Shown here: one piece after another, positions 45,368 through 56,176 of the stretch | Layout of the letters: each line of letters opens with the position of its first letter | How positions within the stretch are numbered: the first letter of the stretch is position 1 | Assembly: GCA_905221605.1 (NCBI GenBank) | Contig: CAJNDS010000391.1 | Location: 325,430 to 387,929, forward strand | From: Symbiodinium natans | Lineage: Eukaryota; Sar; Dinophyceae; Suessiales; Symbiodiniaceae | Length of the DNA stretch: 62,500 bases | Reading direction: 5' to 3' | Translations under genes and position numbers: made by a program | Notes under the pieces: generated by a model | Told to the model about the DNA's origin: nothing | The model's input: the letters and a program-made list of their open reading frames with translations, nothing else | The model's database searches: none

Positions 45368-48300
45368 ATGGAGTCTTTTCAAGTGGAAGTCTCGGCGGGC
45401 CCTGCGAGAGCAGTTCCTGCTCGTAGGACGTGGACGCCGATGAAGATTGCCGTGGCTGTGATTTTGGTGATCTGCAGTTTGATTCTGGGGGGATTCTTGG
45501 TTCATCGATTGGTCTTACGGCACAACCCTCCAGATGAGAATTGCCAGGACTTGCCATATTCTTCAGTACCTGTACCTGCGATCACTGTGGGCCCTGCTGA
45601 AGCAGTCGCAGGCTGGGAGAATTGCCCTTCATGGTCGGCGGGCCTCCAGACAGGTTTGGGAGCCGGCTGGAGCCCTCCCGATCCCTCTCCGCATTCTCCG
45701 CCAAGGCGTCTTTCTTCGGGGATGTGCCGCAAATACCGTGTACCTCTCGACTATAGCCAGGGAATGGCCGGTGGCAGCATCATTGTGACAGTGAAGCTTA
45801 GTAGTAGAGTAGGCAACCTTTAATCTTTCTTGGGGGGTGCTGAAATCCCTATTACGCATGACCCCTTTTGAATTTCTATAGAACCCTCAACCCTCAACCC
45901 TCAACCCTAAACCCTAAACAAAAAAACCCTCAACCTCTTTAGTTCCCCTGGAATCTACATGGAGAGAGCCCCAAGGAAGCGCTCGCGTGTCGGGGCGCAG
46001 GAGGATGGCCAACTCTGGCTTATGCAGGGCGGCCCCGGGGCTCCCTCACATCCCTTGCTCAACATGATCAGCGTTGTTCCTGGGTAGGATGAGGGGGAGC
46101 CCTTAAAGGGGAGCCCTTCTTAAACCCTCTTCTGGCTCTCTTCAACAGGGACCTTATTCAGAGGGTCTAGATCCCCAGGGTCCCCCTAATCCTATCCCCT
46201 AGTTGTTGCTCGTGGGAAATTTCATATCTTCCCGCTTGTTGAGGGCTCTTTTTTTTAAAGAGGATCACATAATTGGCCCTTACTGTAGCGTCGTTGCCTA
46301 GTTTTTGTGGGACATTTCATCTTTTTTCGCGAATTGAGGTTTTTCTTATAAGAGGATCATAATTGGTTCTTACGACAGCGGAGGATATTAGGATTTAGCA
46401 CACAGGGCTTAGGGTTTTGCATTTTGCCTTTATTGGGGTTTATATATGAGGATCATAATTAAGAACTTTCCCGTTGTGGAGTTTTCAAAATAATGATCTG
46501 AAGAATCTTAAACCCTAAACCCTAAACCCTCCCTAAACCCCCAAGCCCAAAAACATGTTTCAAAGGAGGGTTTTCTAAGGGTCCTGAACCCTAAACCCTA
46601 AACCCGAAACCCTAAACCCATCCGAGGTTGGCAAAGTCTCATATACACTGGATCACCGTGGTACGGGCTGGTCCAGCGCCTTAGATTGCCCCAAAGTCCG
46701 CGTGAAGCCCGGGAATCTGCCTCATAGGCATCGATTTGGGATAAGTTTGGTTCATTCCCCTTACTGTTTGATGTGGAGCCCTAAGCCCTAGGTATAAATG
46801 ATTTTGGGGACTGTTGAAATCGACACCTAGGCCTTGGGGCACCTCGTGGATGAAGTGGGTAGGCCTTGGGAATGTCTCCACCGAAACGATTGATGCCTGC
46901 CTCGCGGAAGTCTCCGAGGACATCGGCGCACCGAAACACTTCACGGCGGCCAATGCAGCGCGAGATTTGGCTTCCGTCATCATGGCAGTTCAAGCCGAAA
47001 CGGGCAGCACGGCCGACGTTGGAATCCATGGGTTTTCCTATGGAACCGTGTGGGCACGACGCTTTCTGGAACTGCAGGGCAGGGAGTTTCCCATCATCGT
47101 CTCGCACGTGGGCATTGATGGTGTGTGCAGCGCGGACTATGACTTTGGGCAGTATGCTTTGGCAGCAAACCGCGCAGGGCGGCGGCTCTTGGATGATTAT
47201 TGTCATGCAGACTGTCGCAGCATGTTAGGCGCACCTGCACAAGGGTCGGTTTCTGCCTGGTTTGAGGAGGCAGTGCAGGAGATTGACAAAGCCGTGGCCG
47301 ATGGATCGGCAGGTCTCTGTGGGAAGCATCTTTGGGAGCAGTTTGCGAAGTCGTCCGCCCCTTCAGGCTGGACAGCCAAGGCATCAGCCAAGGAGGCGTT
47401 GGGCGTTTTTGGCTACTTATCTGTCACGCAGGGGGCCGGAAGTATGAAAAACTTCGTGACATTTGTTATCACATTGCGGCGGTGTGTCAGAGATGCGGCT
47501 GCAAAGACCATCCCACCCGACTTCTGGGCTGTAGCTGACAAGATCAGCTCGCAAGCTTTTTCAGCAAGCCTCTACTTCAACGCCAAGCCCCCAGATTTTT
47601 CAGCAATTCTCCACCATGTCGTCGGCTTCGGTGACATGTGGAAGGGGCCTCCAGAGCTACACGCCTGGGGCTCGACGGATGCGCAGCACGGGAGCTGCAG
47701 CTTGGAATCCTGGCGCAGATTCTTTGACGAGCGTGTCGTTTGGGCGCCGGACTTCGTGACACTGATGAGCAGATATCAAGATGTGTTCAATAAGTACCTT
47801 GTCATAGTTGGGTAACATTTTACATGTTTAAGGGTACTTAAACCGAATAAGAAATGAAACATATTTTTTTAATATTTATCCCAACAATGAACTAGGTACG
47901 GCTATCGGGAAAACTATCGGCTTGTCCATAGCAACGGCCACATGGCAAGCAACGTGACTGTTCTCGTAACGAACGGCGACTTGGATGGGCAGACTCCCTT
48001 GCGATCTGCGCGTGCCACCTTTGAGGCCTTGCCGACTTGCAAGGCAAAAGTGGAACTTCGAACTGGGAAACATTGCGTCTCTTCTGATAGCTGCGTGCGC
48101 GGGGTGGTTCAAGCTTTCTACAGAGGTTCGGTGGCATGCCCGCCAGGTTCACTGACTCCGGAGGACTCCAGTGACCTTCAGGTGGCCTTGAACAAGTTCC
48201 AATCTGGGGCCTGCAGCTCAAACACGATAACATGGCAGCGCGGCTTCTTGGACGTAGATAAGTGCGGGCAGGAGCACCTCAGCATCCAGTGCAATCAGAG

Positions 48301-48730
48301 CGGTGCATCAGTGGTAGAGAGTTACGACTTTGGGTTTACCGATGGCATCCACGGGGTTTGCGAACGGTGTTTTGCCAAATGTCTCAAGCTACTTGGTCAA
48401 GCAAACGTGCCGAACTCAAGATGCGTCTGCGCGGCGGAGGCTGCTAGCTGTGGAGCCAGAATCGGCAATTGCACAGATGCTGGGTTTCTCTGCAGGCCCT
48501 TGGGACATTTGATATTTTCCCTTATTGGGTTTAAGAGGATCATATTCAGGAATATCCTAAACCCTAAACCCTAAACCCTAAACCTTTGTTTAGAGGGTTT
48601 TAAGGGACATCCTAGGTTTGCATTCTGCTCGAAAGAAGCATCGAACGCTGGCTGTGCCGACGTTGAGAAGTTGTGCCAAGAACCGACTGCAATCCGGGCA
48701 GAGGATGCCGCGGCACCGATTGCAGTCTAA
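45368..48730 (+). CDS. membrane-anchored tripeptidyl-aminopeptidase-like serine hydrolase (S33)
   Basis: Six exons give about 770 residues. Exon 1 (45368 to about 45808, ATG) has a short cytosolic N-terminus, a membrane segment at residues 26-48 (IAVAVILVICSLILGGFLVH) and the family's N-terminal signature CRKYRVPLDYS. Exon 2 (about 45965-46075) has the oxyanion motif QLWLMQGGPGAPS. Exon 3 (about 46627-46701) has YTLDHRGTGWSSALDCP. Exon 4 (about 46856-47811) has the nucleophile motif GIHGFSYGT (Ser codon 47036-47038). Exon 5 (47896-48495) has VLVTNGDLDGQTP (catalytic Asp 47984-47986) and RTGKHC (His 48071-48073). Exon 6 (48616-48730) ends in TAA. Such enzymes remove tripeptides or small groups from peptide N-termini; a type II orientation would place the catalytic domain in the secretory lumen or outside. 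A Cys-rich tail follows the hydrolase domain. Introns 4 and 5 have exact phase; introns 1-3 are approximate. Confidence 0.82.
45809..45964 (+). repeat. intron 1 with CCCTCAA/CCCTAAA units
   Basis: The interval between exon 1 (GTAGGC donor) and exon 2 holds CCCTCAACCCTCAACCCTAAA repeats at about 45891-45919. The acceptor is uncertain (AG at 45942 or 45964). Confidence 0.5.
46084..46201 (+). repeat. introner-like family I1 inside the hydrolase gene
   Basis: It starts GTAGGATGAGGGGG directly after the codons for ISVVPG and ends CCTATCCCCTAG. It is 118 bp, the same length as the copies at 1032 and 41460. The protein does not resume immediately after it, so the functional intron probably extends to 46626 and includes it. 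Confidence 0.75.
46202..46385. repeat. tandem duplicate of an I2-related unit
   Basis: Two units of about 110 and 75 bases share GTGGGACATTTCAT, AGAGGATCA and TAATTGG blocks; a fragment follows at 46440-46480. All lie in intron 2 of the hydrolase gene. Confidence 0.6.
47812..47895 (+). repeat. introner-like family I3 as intron 4 (84 bp)
   Basis: GTAACATTTTACATG to AATGAACTAG. Its removal joins KYLVIVG to YGYRENYRLVHSNGHMA in phase. A copy of nearly the same length lies at 60774-60858 in another gene. Confidence 0.85.
48496..48615 (+). repeat. introner-like family I2 as GC-AG intron 5 with nested CCCTAAA
   Basis: It starts GCCCTTGGGACATTTG and ends GGGACATCCTAG. Removal joins NCTDAGFLCR to FAFCSKEASNAGCADVEKLC in phase. 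Four CCCTAAA units sit in its middle (48556-48584) and are absent from the other I2 copies. Confidence 0.82.
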
Positions 48731-48789
48731 GACAGGAGCCTGTTTAGGGTTTAGGGTTCCTATATTCTCCCCTAACCCTAAACCTGAAC

Positions 48790-48895
48790 ACGGCCCCCCC
48801 CCCCCCCCTAAATAAACCTTAACCCCTTTTAAGCCCCCCCCCTCCCCTAAACAACCCCCCCCCCCCCCCTAAATAACCTACCCCCCCCCCCCCCC
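48790..48895. repeat. C homopolymer cluster with CCTAAAT units
   Basis: Three long C runs separated by CTAAATAA-type spacers. The following 48.9-50.2 kb holds TTTAGGG units, the second copy of the 44738 duplicate and no supported gene. Confidence 0.9.
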
Positions 48896-49769
48896 TAATT
48901 ATAGTCAGCAAGCCCGTAGCTCATTCCGTGTGCTTGGCCTGTGCTCTGGCACCAGGCCACGGGCCGTTTCCGCTTCGTCTCTCCTAAGTAGGCCCGTGTC
49001 TCATGCTTATAGGCTTACTTTTATTGGATTTGAACTCCTAAACCCTAAACCCTAAACCCTAAACCGATGTTTTGAGAGGACCTTATGCAGCAGCACATGT
49101 TCTGAGGGTTTGAAAGTGGGCCGACAGAGTCACAACTGCGGCGACGCGGAAGGGGGCATCGAAGAAGCGGTTACAAAGTGCGCACCTGCAGGGGTTTAGG
49201 GTTTAGGGTTTAGGGATATTATCGAGGCGGGCGAAGTCTCTTGAAAAAGGATTTAGGGTGTAGGGTTTCGGGTTTGGAGCGTCAGGTAGCTCTATTGGAG
49301 GGGCCAGCGGAAGAGGCTCTTTGAAGTATTAAGATGCCTTGCGGCATCGAGGGGGTGGAGAAATCGCAGAACCCGGATGCTTGGGTCCGCCTGGATCTTC
49401 CTAAAAGCACCAAAATTTCTGACATTCCAGGACGTCTATTGAGCTGCCTGCAGTGGGAGCATTGGGCCGAGTAACTGCGATCGGTTCTCAGAAAAGAAGC
49501 TGCGGCCGATAGTTCTTTCTAGGGCAGTTGGCTCTGCGGTCTCATCTGCGATCTCAGCTTGGCTCGCCTCTTTTGATGCATTTGCGTGGATGACGGGCTT
49601 GTAGGTTTTCTGTGTGCCTGACAGGATACTTCTGTAAAGATCGAGCAAGCTCCATGTTCAGATGCTTTTCCAAGCTTTGTGGCTGGGCTGCTCGCAGCAG
49701 CTTTACCCGCACGATATCCAGCGACAGGCGCAGGAAACCCGCTGCCCCGCCCAGCCGCAGAACGTAACC

Positions 49770-49868
49770 TCCCAGCCCTTCATCAAGTTTCATCCTTAAG
49801 CATTTGCGCCTGATGCTTCGTGGCCATGGAGAGCTCTGAGGCAGGAAGTGCGGGCAGGGAGGATGTGC
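49770..49868. repeat. dispersed duplicate, copy 2
   Basis: Contains AAGTTTCATCCTTAAGCATT and CGTGGCCATGGAGAGCTCTG, matching 44738-44870. Confidence 0.7.
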
Positions 49869-50208
49869 GGCTGAGTCAGCGGCGAGTCGGCGATTTTGCG
49901 TTTGCATGGTGCATGCCCATGGTGCTCCAGGATGCATTTGGACGGGTGGCCGGTCAGTTTAAGTTTTAGGTTTTTTTCGGTCACAGGAAGGTTGATGTGA
50001 CGTCGTCGCGGCGCCAAAGATACCCCAAAGAACGCTTGAGCCACTGAGTCACTAAGCACTTCAGGTGGATGACCCCCACAAGCCCACCCCAGACAGGCCC
50101 TACCAAAGCTCCACGCCACCTCAGCCGCACCCATGGCTCAAACATGCTGACCGCCCAAACTTTTCAACACCCAGCCGCGCACAAGGCCACAAGAAGCAAA
50201 CAGCCCGG

Positions 50209-50248
50209 GGTTTAGGGTTTAGGGTTTAGGGTTTAGGGTTTAGGGTCT
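50209..50248. repeat. TTTAGGG tract ending at an exon
   Basis: Five or six units. The GTCTAG at its end serves as acceptor for the exon at 50251. Confidence 0.85.
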
Positions 50249-50250
50249 AG

Positions 50251-50590
50251 GGACTCCAAGCCACCTGAGTTCACCAAGCACTGGCTCGAGGCATTGGTGC
50301 CAGAAGCCGCAGCGCCGAGTAAGTCGCGATGCCCAGGGGCTGACAGAGTGCAGTTTAGGGTTTTGGGTTTAGGGTTTAGGAGGGTTTAGGGTTTCGGCTT
50401 TTTGGCTGAATTGTTTAAACAAACTTGGGGATGAAGTTGAGGGTTTTTGAGGGTTTTGTTTTGGTCTATTTGGCTCAGAGACATGCAGGCGCCGCCTTCA
50501 GTCCATGTGTCAAGCATGGCTCCTGCACTCTTCGAAGGGATCGACTGCTTAAGGCACCATAAACTGCGAACGCTGATGTTACGGCCCTAA
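50251..50590 (+). CDS. two-exon 3' end of an unknown gene
   Basis: Exon 50251-50318 reads DSKPPEFTKHWLEALVPEAA and ends at a consensus donor GTAAGT. The next exon (50481-50590, TAA) is joined in phase and reads MQAPPSVHVSSMAPALFEGI then DCLRHHKLRTLMLRP. The 162-bp intron contains TTTAGGG variants. A further upstream exon may end near 50205 (reads NMLTAQTFQHPAAHKATRSK), before the repeat tract. Function is unknown. Confidence 0.5.
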
Positions 50591-50986
50591 ACTAGACTGT
50601 TTCCCATGGCATTTTTTGCTTTCGCACGTATAACCGAGATATGTCTGTATCTATACATACACACGCACACCTTTCTGTAAGCATCTGAAGCCTGACCGTC
50701 CCACAGCATTCACCTACCCCCCGAGGGCCATGCCGGCATGTGCCCTGCAATGCGTGCCCGAATCCCTAAACCCTGGACCCTGAAACCTGGACCCTGAACC
50801 CTAAACCCTAAACCCTAAACCCTACAAAAGAGGAATGTAGCTCTGAGGCCCAAGGAGCCGAAGCGGCCAGAGTCTTTCTTGCTGATCTACAACGCTTGCG
50901 CCTCAGCGACCACTAAGGCTAAACTCGAAACCTAAACCCTGTAGGGTTTAGGGTTTAGGGTTTAGGGTTTAGGGTTTAGGGTCTGA

Positions 50987-51558
50987 GTGCGGGGGGCTTG
51001 CAGGGCGGCCTTGGCTCACAGGGTTATTATCGAGGCGGGCAAAGTCTCTTGGAAAAGGGCCTCAGTCGTCGCCGAGGCCCTGTCACGAATGCAGGGTTTT
51101 GGGGCAGCCAAACCGGGCGGGAGCATAGCCAAGCTCGCTGCAAAGGGGTTTAGGGTCTTAGGGTGCCCTTCTTTAGAGATTTAGGAGGAGCCGGGTTGCA
51201 GGGCTGCCGGGTTGGGCGGCAAGGGCCCGTCTCTCAACGACATTGCATGTGGGAGATGAGCGCCGCAATGGGCGTTGCTCTAACTGGGGACGATCTTGGG
51301 GATTGCTTACACGGGACTCGGCGAAACAAGTGTGTTAGTGCAACCCCCTACTGTAGAACGTGCTACAGCTGCTACAGTAAGCTGCTAGGCCATCTGTGGC
51401 ATGAGGGGAAGAGAACGCAACACAAAACGGCAAATTCTGAAGTGTGCAGCCCACACAGTGCCTGCTGCACCGGGGGGTATGCAGACGATTTCGGCTGCTC
51501 AGCTGCGCCCAGGTCAGCAAAAAGCAGAATTTCGGTACCAGGCTCAGACGTGTCTTGA
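50987..51558 (+). CDS. candidate coding region with dispersed IEAGxVSWKR fragment
   Basis: The first frame, after a TTTAGGG tract, reads CRAALAHRVIIEAGKVSWKR then ASVVAEALSRMQGFGAAKPG and ends before TTTAGGGTCTTAG. A second frame (51163-51558) reads MSAAMGVALTGDDLGDCLHG and a Cys-rich stretch (CRTCYSCYSKLLGHLWHEGK) to a stop. Whether the two belong to one gene is unsure. Pieces of the first frame recur at 6928 and 49213, each beside a TTTAGGG tract. Confidence 0.42.
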
Positions 51559-51655
51559 TGGTGTGGGTTGCTCTTCCTAAACCCTAAACCCGAGACCCTA
51601 AACGGCTGCATGCATAAACTCTGAGCTCTCGGGGTGATGGGCGCTGAAATGGTCC

Positions 51656-52249
51656 ATGGTCATTGGACTGAGATGTTCGCAAGATTTGGCACAGTTGCAG
51701 TTCGATGAGTGGGTTGGCTCGTATGGGCTTTGGGATGCGCCTTGCGTCAGACCATATTCTGAGTTACTCGGGGGCGAGAGAGGGGCATCTGATCCTGAAC
51801 CCTCATTGCGAGGCTACACGGCAGGCCGGAAAAATGTGCCCTCAACGCCTAGGCACCTTGCTGAGATCCGCGTGCGCATTCGGAGTTTCAGAGGTGCCTC
51901 GACGATGCACCCTGCTTCTTCTTCTCACGCCCATATCATGCTTGGAGCTGCAGAGAGCTTCACGCCCGAGTGTCAAGCTGATAGGCACTCCACCGCTGTG
52001 GAACGTGATTTTGTGGGCCAGGTGCTTGTCGTTGGTGCAAAGAAAATATCGAGTCTCGGCAAGATTCACACGCACATGCTGCAAGATGCAGTGCAAACAG
52101 TAACGAGGAAGTTGCTACGCAGCACGGTGCTTTGTGGCAAGATGCACAAGAAAAGTTGCGCCCCTTCATGTTTAAGTGTAATGAGAAATGCCCGGTTACC
52201 GCCGCCCAGGACCTTTGGCAATCAAGGAACAGCTGCGCATGCACCATGA
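51656..52249 (+). CDS. overlapping open frames, coding status uncertain
   Basis: A 197-codon frame and, in another register, a 132-codon frame starting at an ATG (51705, MSGLARMGFGMRLASDHILS) are both open; minus frames are open as well. Such multiple open frames in GC-balanced DNA show that something may be coding but do not say which. Confidence 0.28.
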   Translation: MVIGLRCSQDLAQLQFDEWVGSYGLWDAPCVRPYSELLGGERGASDPEPSLRGYTAGRKNVPSTPRHLAEIRVRIRSFRGASTMHPASSSHAHIMLGAAESFTPECQADRHSTAVERDFVGQVLVVGAKKISSLGKIHTHMLQDAVQTVTRKLLRSTVLCGKMHKKSCAPSCLSVMRNARLPPPRTFGNQGTAAHAP

Positions 52250-54600
52250 CAGCAACTGTGGACGAGGTTTGTACCTTGTGTCTGGTCGTCCTTCAGGGAT
52301 GATAGCCAAAGCCTGGGCTTGTTTATTTGTAGCGTATTTCATTGGGGATCGTACCCAGCTTGCTACAGCCTCAGCATGTGGGACTTCTGGACCTAGGCGA
52401 ATGTGCGACATTTCGACACTTTGCAGGCGGGCGACGGCACATGCTTCCACCATGCCAGAGGTTTCGGTCACACGAAATGATACACAAGAAAGGCCATTGC
52501 AGGTAGTGCTGGCTCAACATCCTCCAACAGTAACATTGCCCAAGCACACTGCGCAGTCGCTCTATCCATGACCACATACGGTCAACCATGAAAATTTTGA
52601 TGCCATCATCAGCTACTGAGAACAACCAACCATGCGGAGCGGGTGCTCCAGTTCTTGTGACTTCTCTGCTAGGCGGCCAAAGACGATTTGAGATCGAGAG
52701 GCGTCGACCCAAGCCGTGCACTTCTGCATTTTGGGTGCATGGGGTTACTCCCAACTAACGGGTCCTTTGCGGGGCCCAGGAATTCCGCTTGTAAAAGATT
52801 TCTGGGGAGGCCCTATCAGAACCGCTTTCAGTACAGTTCCTCTAATCAGTTGAGACAGACAGGACGTAGCAATATTGTTTCCGGCTCAAGCAAAGTTGAA
52901 GCAGACACCTCAGCCAGGAGGTTGCGGGAGGTAATTGCGCCCTATAAACCCTCTAAACCCTATAAACCCTCACGACGTCCACCCCTCGGAGCCCTTGCTG
53001 CCTTCCTATAGAGGGCAGGGCCTCAATCCCCCAGCAGGCGCGCAGATCTGCGGCATCGAAATCGATGACACTGCACAGCCGGCCGGGACCTTGGGTTTAG
53101 GGTTTAGGGTTTGGGGTCCTCTTTTTGGAAGCGCCAAAAGCTGCCGATGCTGCTAATAGTAGTGCATAAAAGGTTTCGGGTGTAGGCTTTATAAGGTTTA
53201 GCCTAAACCTTATAAAGCCCCAAAAAGGCCGACAATAACAGGATCTGGGGTCTGTAGGGTTTAGGGTAGTCGATGTCGGCTCCGGCTGCATTCGCATATA
53301 TAGATTTTGAGCTGCGGGCGCCGGCCTTGCGCTGCCCCAAGTAATTGGCTTGGGCACAATAAAATAAGGTCACAAGCCATCCGTTTGGGGGCTCCACAGC
53401 GTTCATGCTGGGCAACGAAGGCGCGACCGGCTTTGGGGAGCCCCGAAGTTGAGGAGGCGTACCCCGAGCATCCCCCTCTGATTGACCTGCCAACCCTAAA
53501 CCAAATACCTCCCGAGACCCTGACACACAACCCTAAACCCTAAACCCTAAGCGCCCTCGGCAGGGGAAGGCATGTCGACAGCGCAGAAGGAGGTTTGCGA
53601 CTCCTTTGTGTACATTCCCCAGTTCACAGGCGCTGCTTTGGCATCAGAGCTTTAGCAGCTTCGCTGGGCCGAACTGTGATAATATGTAAAACGCAAAACG
53701 CCCTAAACCCCCCCAAACCCTAAACCCTAAACCCCAAACCCTAAACTTCCTAAACCCCCTAACCCCTCAAACAAAAAAACCAAGGAGCAATCTCATGTGT
53801 CCGCCGAGCGTGGTAGTCTGCCCGTCTTGCGACTCCCTCGGCCACTGGGGAGCCACCTGCAGAAGAATCAGAACACAATGAAAAATAGCGATGTAGTTGT
53901 AGAAGTATAGAAGTATTTTTCATGCTATTTCGAAATGTAATACTAAAAACCAACAATATAACACTATAACCATCTAACATGACAAATAAAGAAGCCGTGT
54001 AATCACAGGGAGCCAGAGAGTGCAAACACAGATTTGCACTCTAATGAAAACATACAGTATTATACTGAAGCTTAGCAGTTAGCTTCTCATCAGAAGGTTA
54101 GCTGCTGTCTTGCTTGGGGGGTTTAGGCTTTAGGGTTTAGGGTTTCGGGTTTAGGGTCCGAATTGAAAGAAAATCCCCCCCCCTGCCCAAACAACTTCAG
54201 CTTGCTTTTTCTCCAGCAAACTCAGGAAACTGCCTAGGCCCGGACAACCTTGGACAATAGCTGAGAGACACACAGCGAGGGCAACATTACTCAAATATAT
54301 TTTGTCCTCGGACTCATCGTGCTTCTGCTTCGTTGCGCTTATTCATGTGTTCGTTTCTTCTGCATGGGATGTGCTGCCAGGACCTGTCACACCCAGCCTT
54401 GTGCCATGGGGCTGTCCTTGCAGGTGCGACTGCTTCCCTAAACGTCGCCATTGCAGGCTCCATCGCCGGATGCCCAGATGGTGGCCGTGTCATCTAGAAC
54501 AAGCCAGGGAGCTAGGTACCGCTTGGGAAGGTTTTTTCTTTTTTGTATATATATATAACCCAAGAGATATTTAAAATCATATTTTTATTAAGGTTCTAAG
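52250..54600. other. stretch with unjoined coding-like pieces
   Basis: A piece at about 53040-53095 (reads ICGIEIDDTAQPAGTLG) ends at a GTTTAGGG. CCCTAAA tracts lie at 53530-53550 and 53699-53765. No complete gene could be built. Confidence 0.35.
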
Positions 54601-54641
54601 GGGGGTATAGGATAGTGGGGGAACTATAGTCTCGGCGGAGC

Positions 54642-55040
54642 ATGCTGAGAGCACTGCGTGTCGCCGTTGTTGACTTTATTTCGTTGCAGATATGGGGGGT
54701 TCCGCGCACGTTGCCCGCCTTCGGAAGTCCCCGGAAGTGTTTTGTAACTTTGCGTATTGCTTGCAGCTTCCTGTTGGATGAGGGGATGGATGAGAATTGG
54801 GGGGTTGGGGGGGGGGGGGGGTGGGGGCTTCTTACAGCTGAGAGGGCTTTTGGGAATGCAGCCGACTTGAGGTTCTGCACCACTTCGCGACGTGGGCAGG
54901 CATGCAAGAGCACCCCAGGTGGGCCAGTAGCTGGGCTTGGAAGACATGACAAAAGTTGCACCGTGCGTTTTTTTAAGCTGCGCGGGCGTTTGGGGCACAT
55001 TGAATCTGCTATAGTGTTCATTCGGAGTGCTGAACTCATA
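54642..55040 (+). CDS. possible gene with internal poly-glycine run
   Basis: An open frame from an ATG (54642) reads MLRALRVAVVDFISLQIWGV, passes through a G homopolymer coding Gly, then reads AERAFGNAADLRFCTTSRRG and LRGRLGHIESAIVFIRSAEL before a CCCTAAA tract. The G run could conceal an intron or a sequencing length error. Minus frames are also open. No family is recognised. Confidence 0.35.
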
Positions 55041-55947
55041 AACCCTAAACCCTAAACCCTAAACCCTAAACCCTAAACCCTGAACCTTGGGATGCCAGCA
55101 TCTGGGCCGTTTCTGGTGAGTCCCCTAGGCGAGCATGTTCTGGCAGCGAGTCCCTTCGACTGACAACCCCTAAAGACCTTGCCGCTGAAAGCCTTCCACA
55201 GACCCGTTCCCTTATACACCTCTCTTTGGCAAGGGTGCGCTTTTCATTCCTAGGTTGCAGGCCATGGGGTTGACATGGGTTGACCCTAGATTCCTTTAAA
55301 TCCCAACGTCTCTGCAATTCCGCAAGCAAAACCAGGCCCTAGCAGAAAATCTGTCGGGACATAATCCGCCAATCGCACACCAGCTGTAGAACTGCATGTG
55401 CATCGTAATTACTCAGGAAATGTTCGATACATGTCGGCCCTAGCACGCAACTCACTCTGCGCAGCACGCTTGCACACACTCCAGGGGTGCTTACATGGCC
55501 CTTAGTGTGTCCCTGAACTTCTTGAGAGGGTTCTGAAGTATGGGCCATGGGGTTGCGTAGGGAAAATAAGGGGTCCTCCTTTGAGGGCCGAAATTCGGGG
55601 ACCAACACACTGACATGGCAAGCACAAGGCTCCGCATACGACATTGCCATATCCAAAACACACTTTGTAGAAGTTGGTATCCTCTCTGAACCGTCAGTTT
55701 CCGAATAAACAGCAGCTGTGGAGTCAGGGTTCCTAGTGAAGGTGAAGTGATAAGGACGGACACCCGTACTTGATTCCTCAGTTAAGGTAACTTCTAACCC
55801 TACATTTGCCATAGAGCATGTGTTCCGAACGCCTTAACAGCAGCCGGAAGCAGGGTAATTGGATCATGGGCCCTGGAAGGTCCGGGGAGAAGTTTGTGGT
55901 TGAGCAGGGCGCCCAGACAATGTGTGTGGGTTTAGGGCTTAGGGTTT

Positions 55948-56020
55948 TCCTGTGGCCTTTACCTACAGTTTTATGGGTTATCCCTACTAATTATACAAAA
56001 CTGTAGGTAAAGAGAGTCCC
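55948..56020. mobile_element. MITE family C, copy 2
   Basis: The ends are TGGCCTTTACCTACAGTTTT and AAACTGTAGGTAAAGAGAGT, inverted copies. It shares both ends with 857-936. Confidence 0.72.
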
Positions 56021-56176
56021 AGGTTGGGCTTAGGGTTGAGGAGGGGGGGGGGGCTGTTCTGCATCAGAGGATCCCCCCCCCCCCCTGTTCCCTCGCCTGA
56101 TGTAGAAGTTTGCAGGAAGCTCCACCTTGGCTGGGTTTAGGGTTTAGGGCTTAGGGTTTAGGGTTTAGGGTTTAAA

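Noticed and set aside
46814-46858. TTG start for the large hydrolase frame
   Set aside because: The frame there is an internal exon of a spliced gene. A TTG start is not expected in a nuclear gene, and upstream exons encode required motifs.
48496-48574. Frames ending in LNPKP
   Set aside because: This tail is the translation of AACCCTAAACCC and recurs at 36913, 53543 and 55055. In the hydrolase gene it is clearly intron sequence, so it is not a C-terminal motif.
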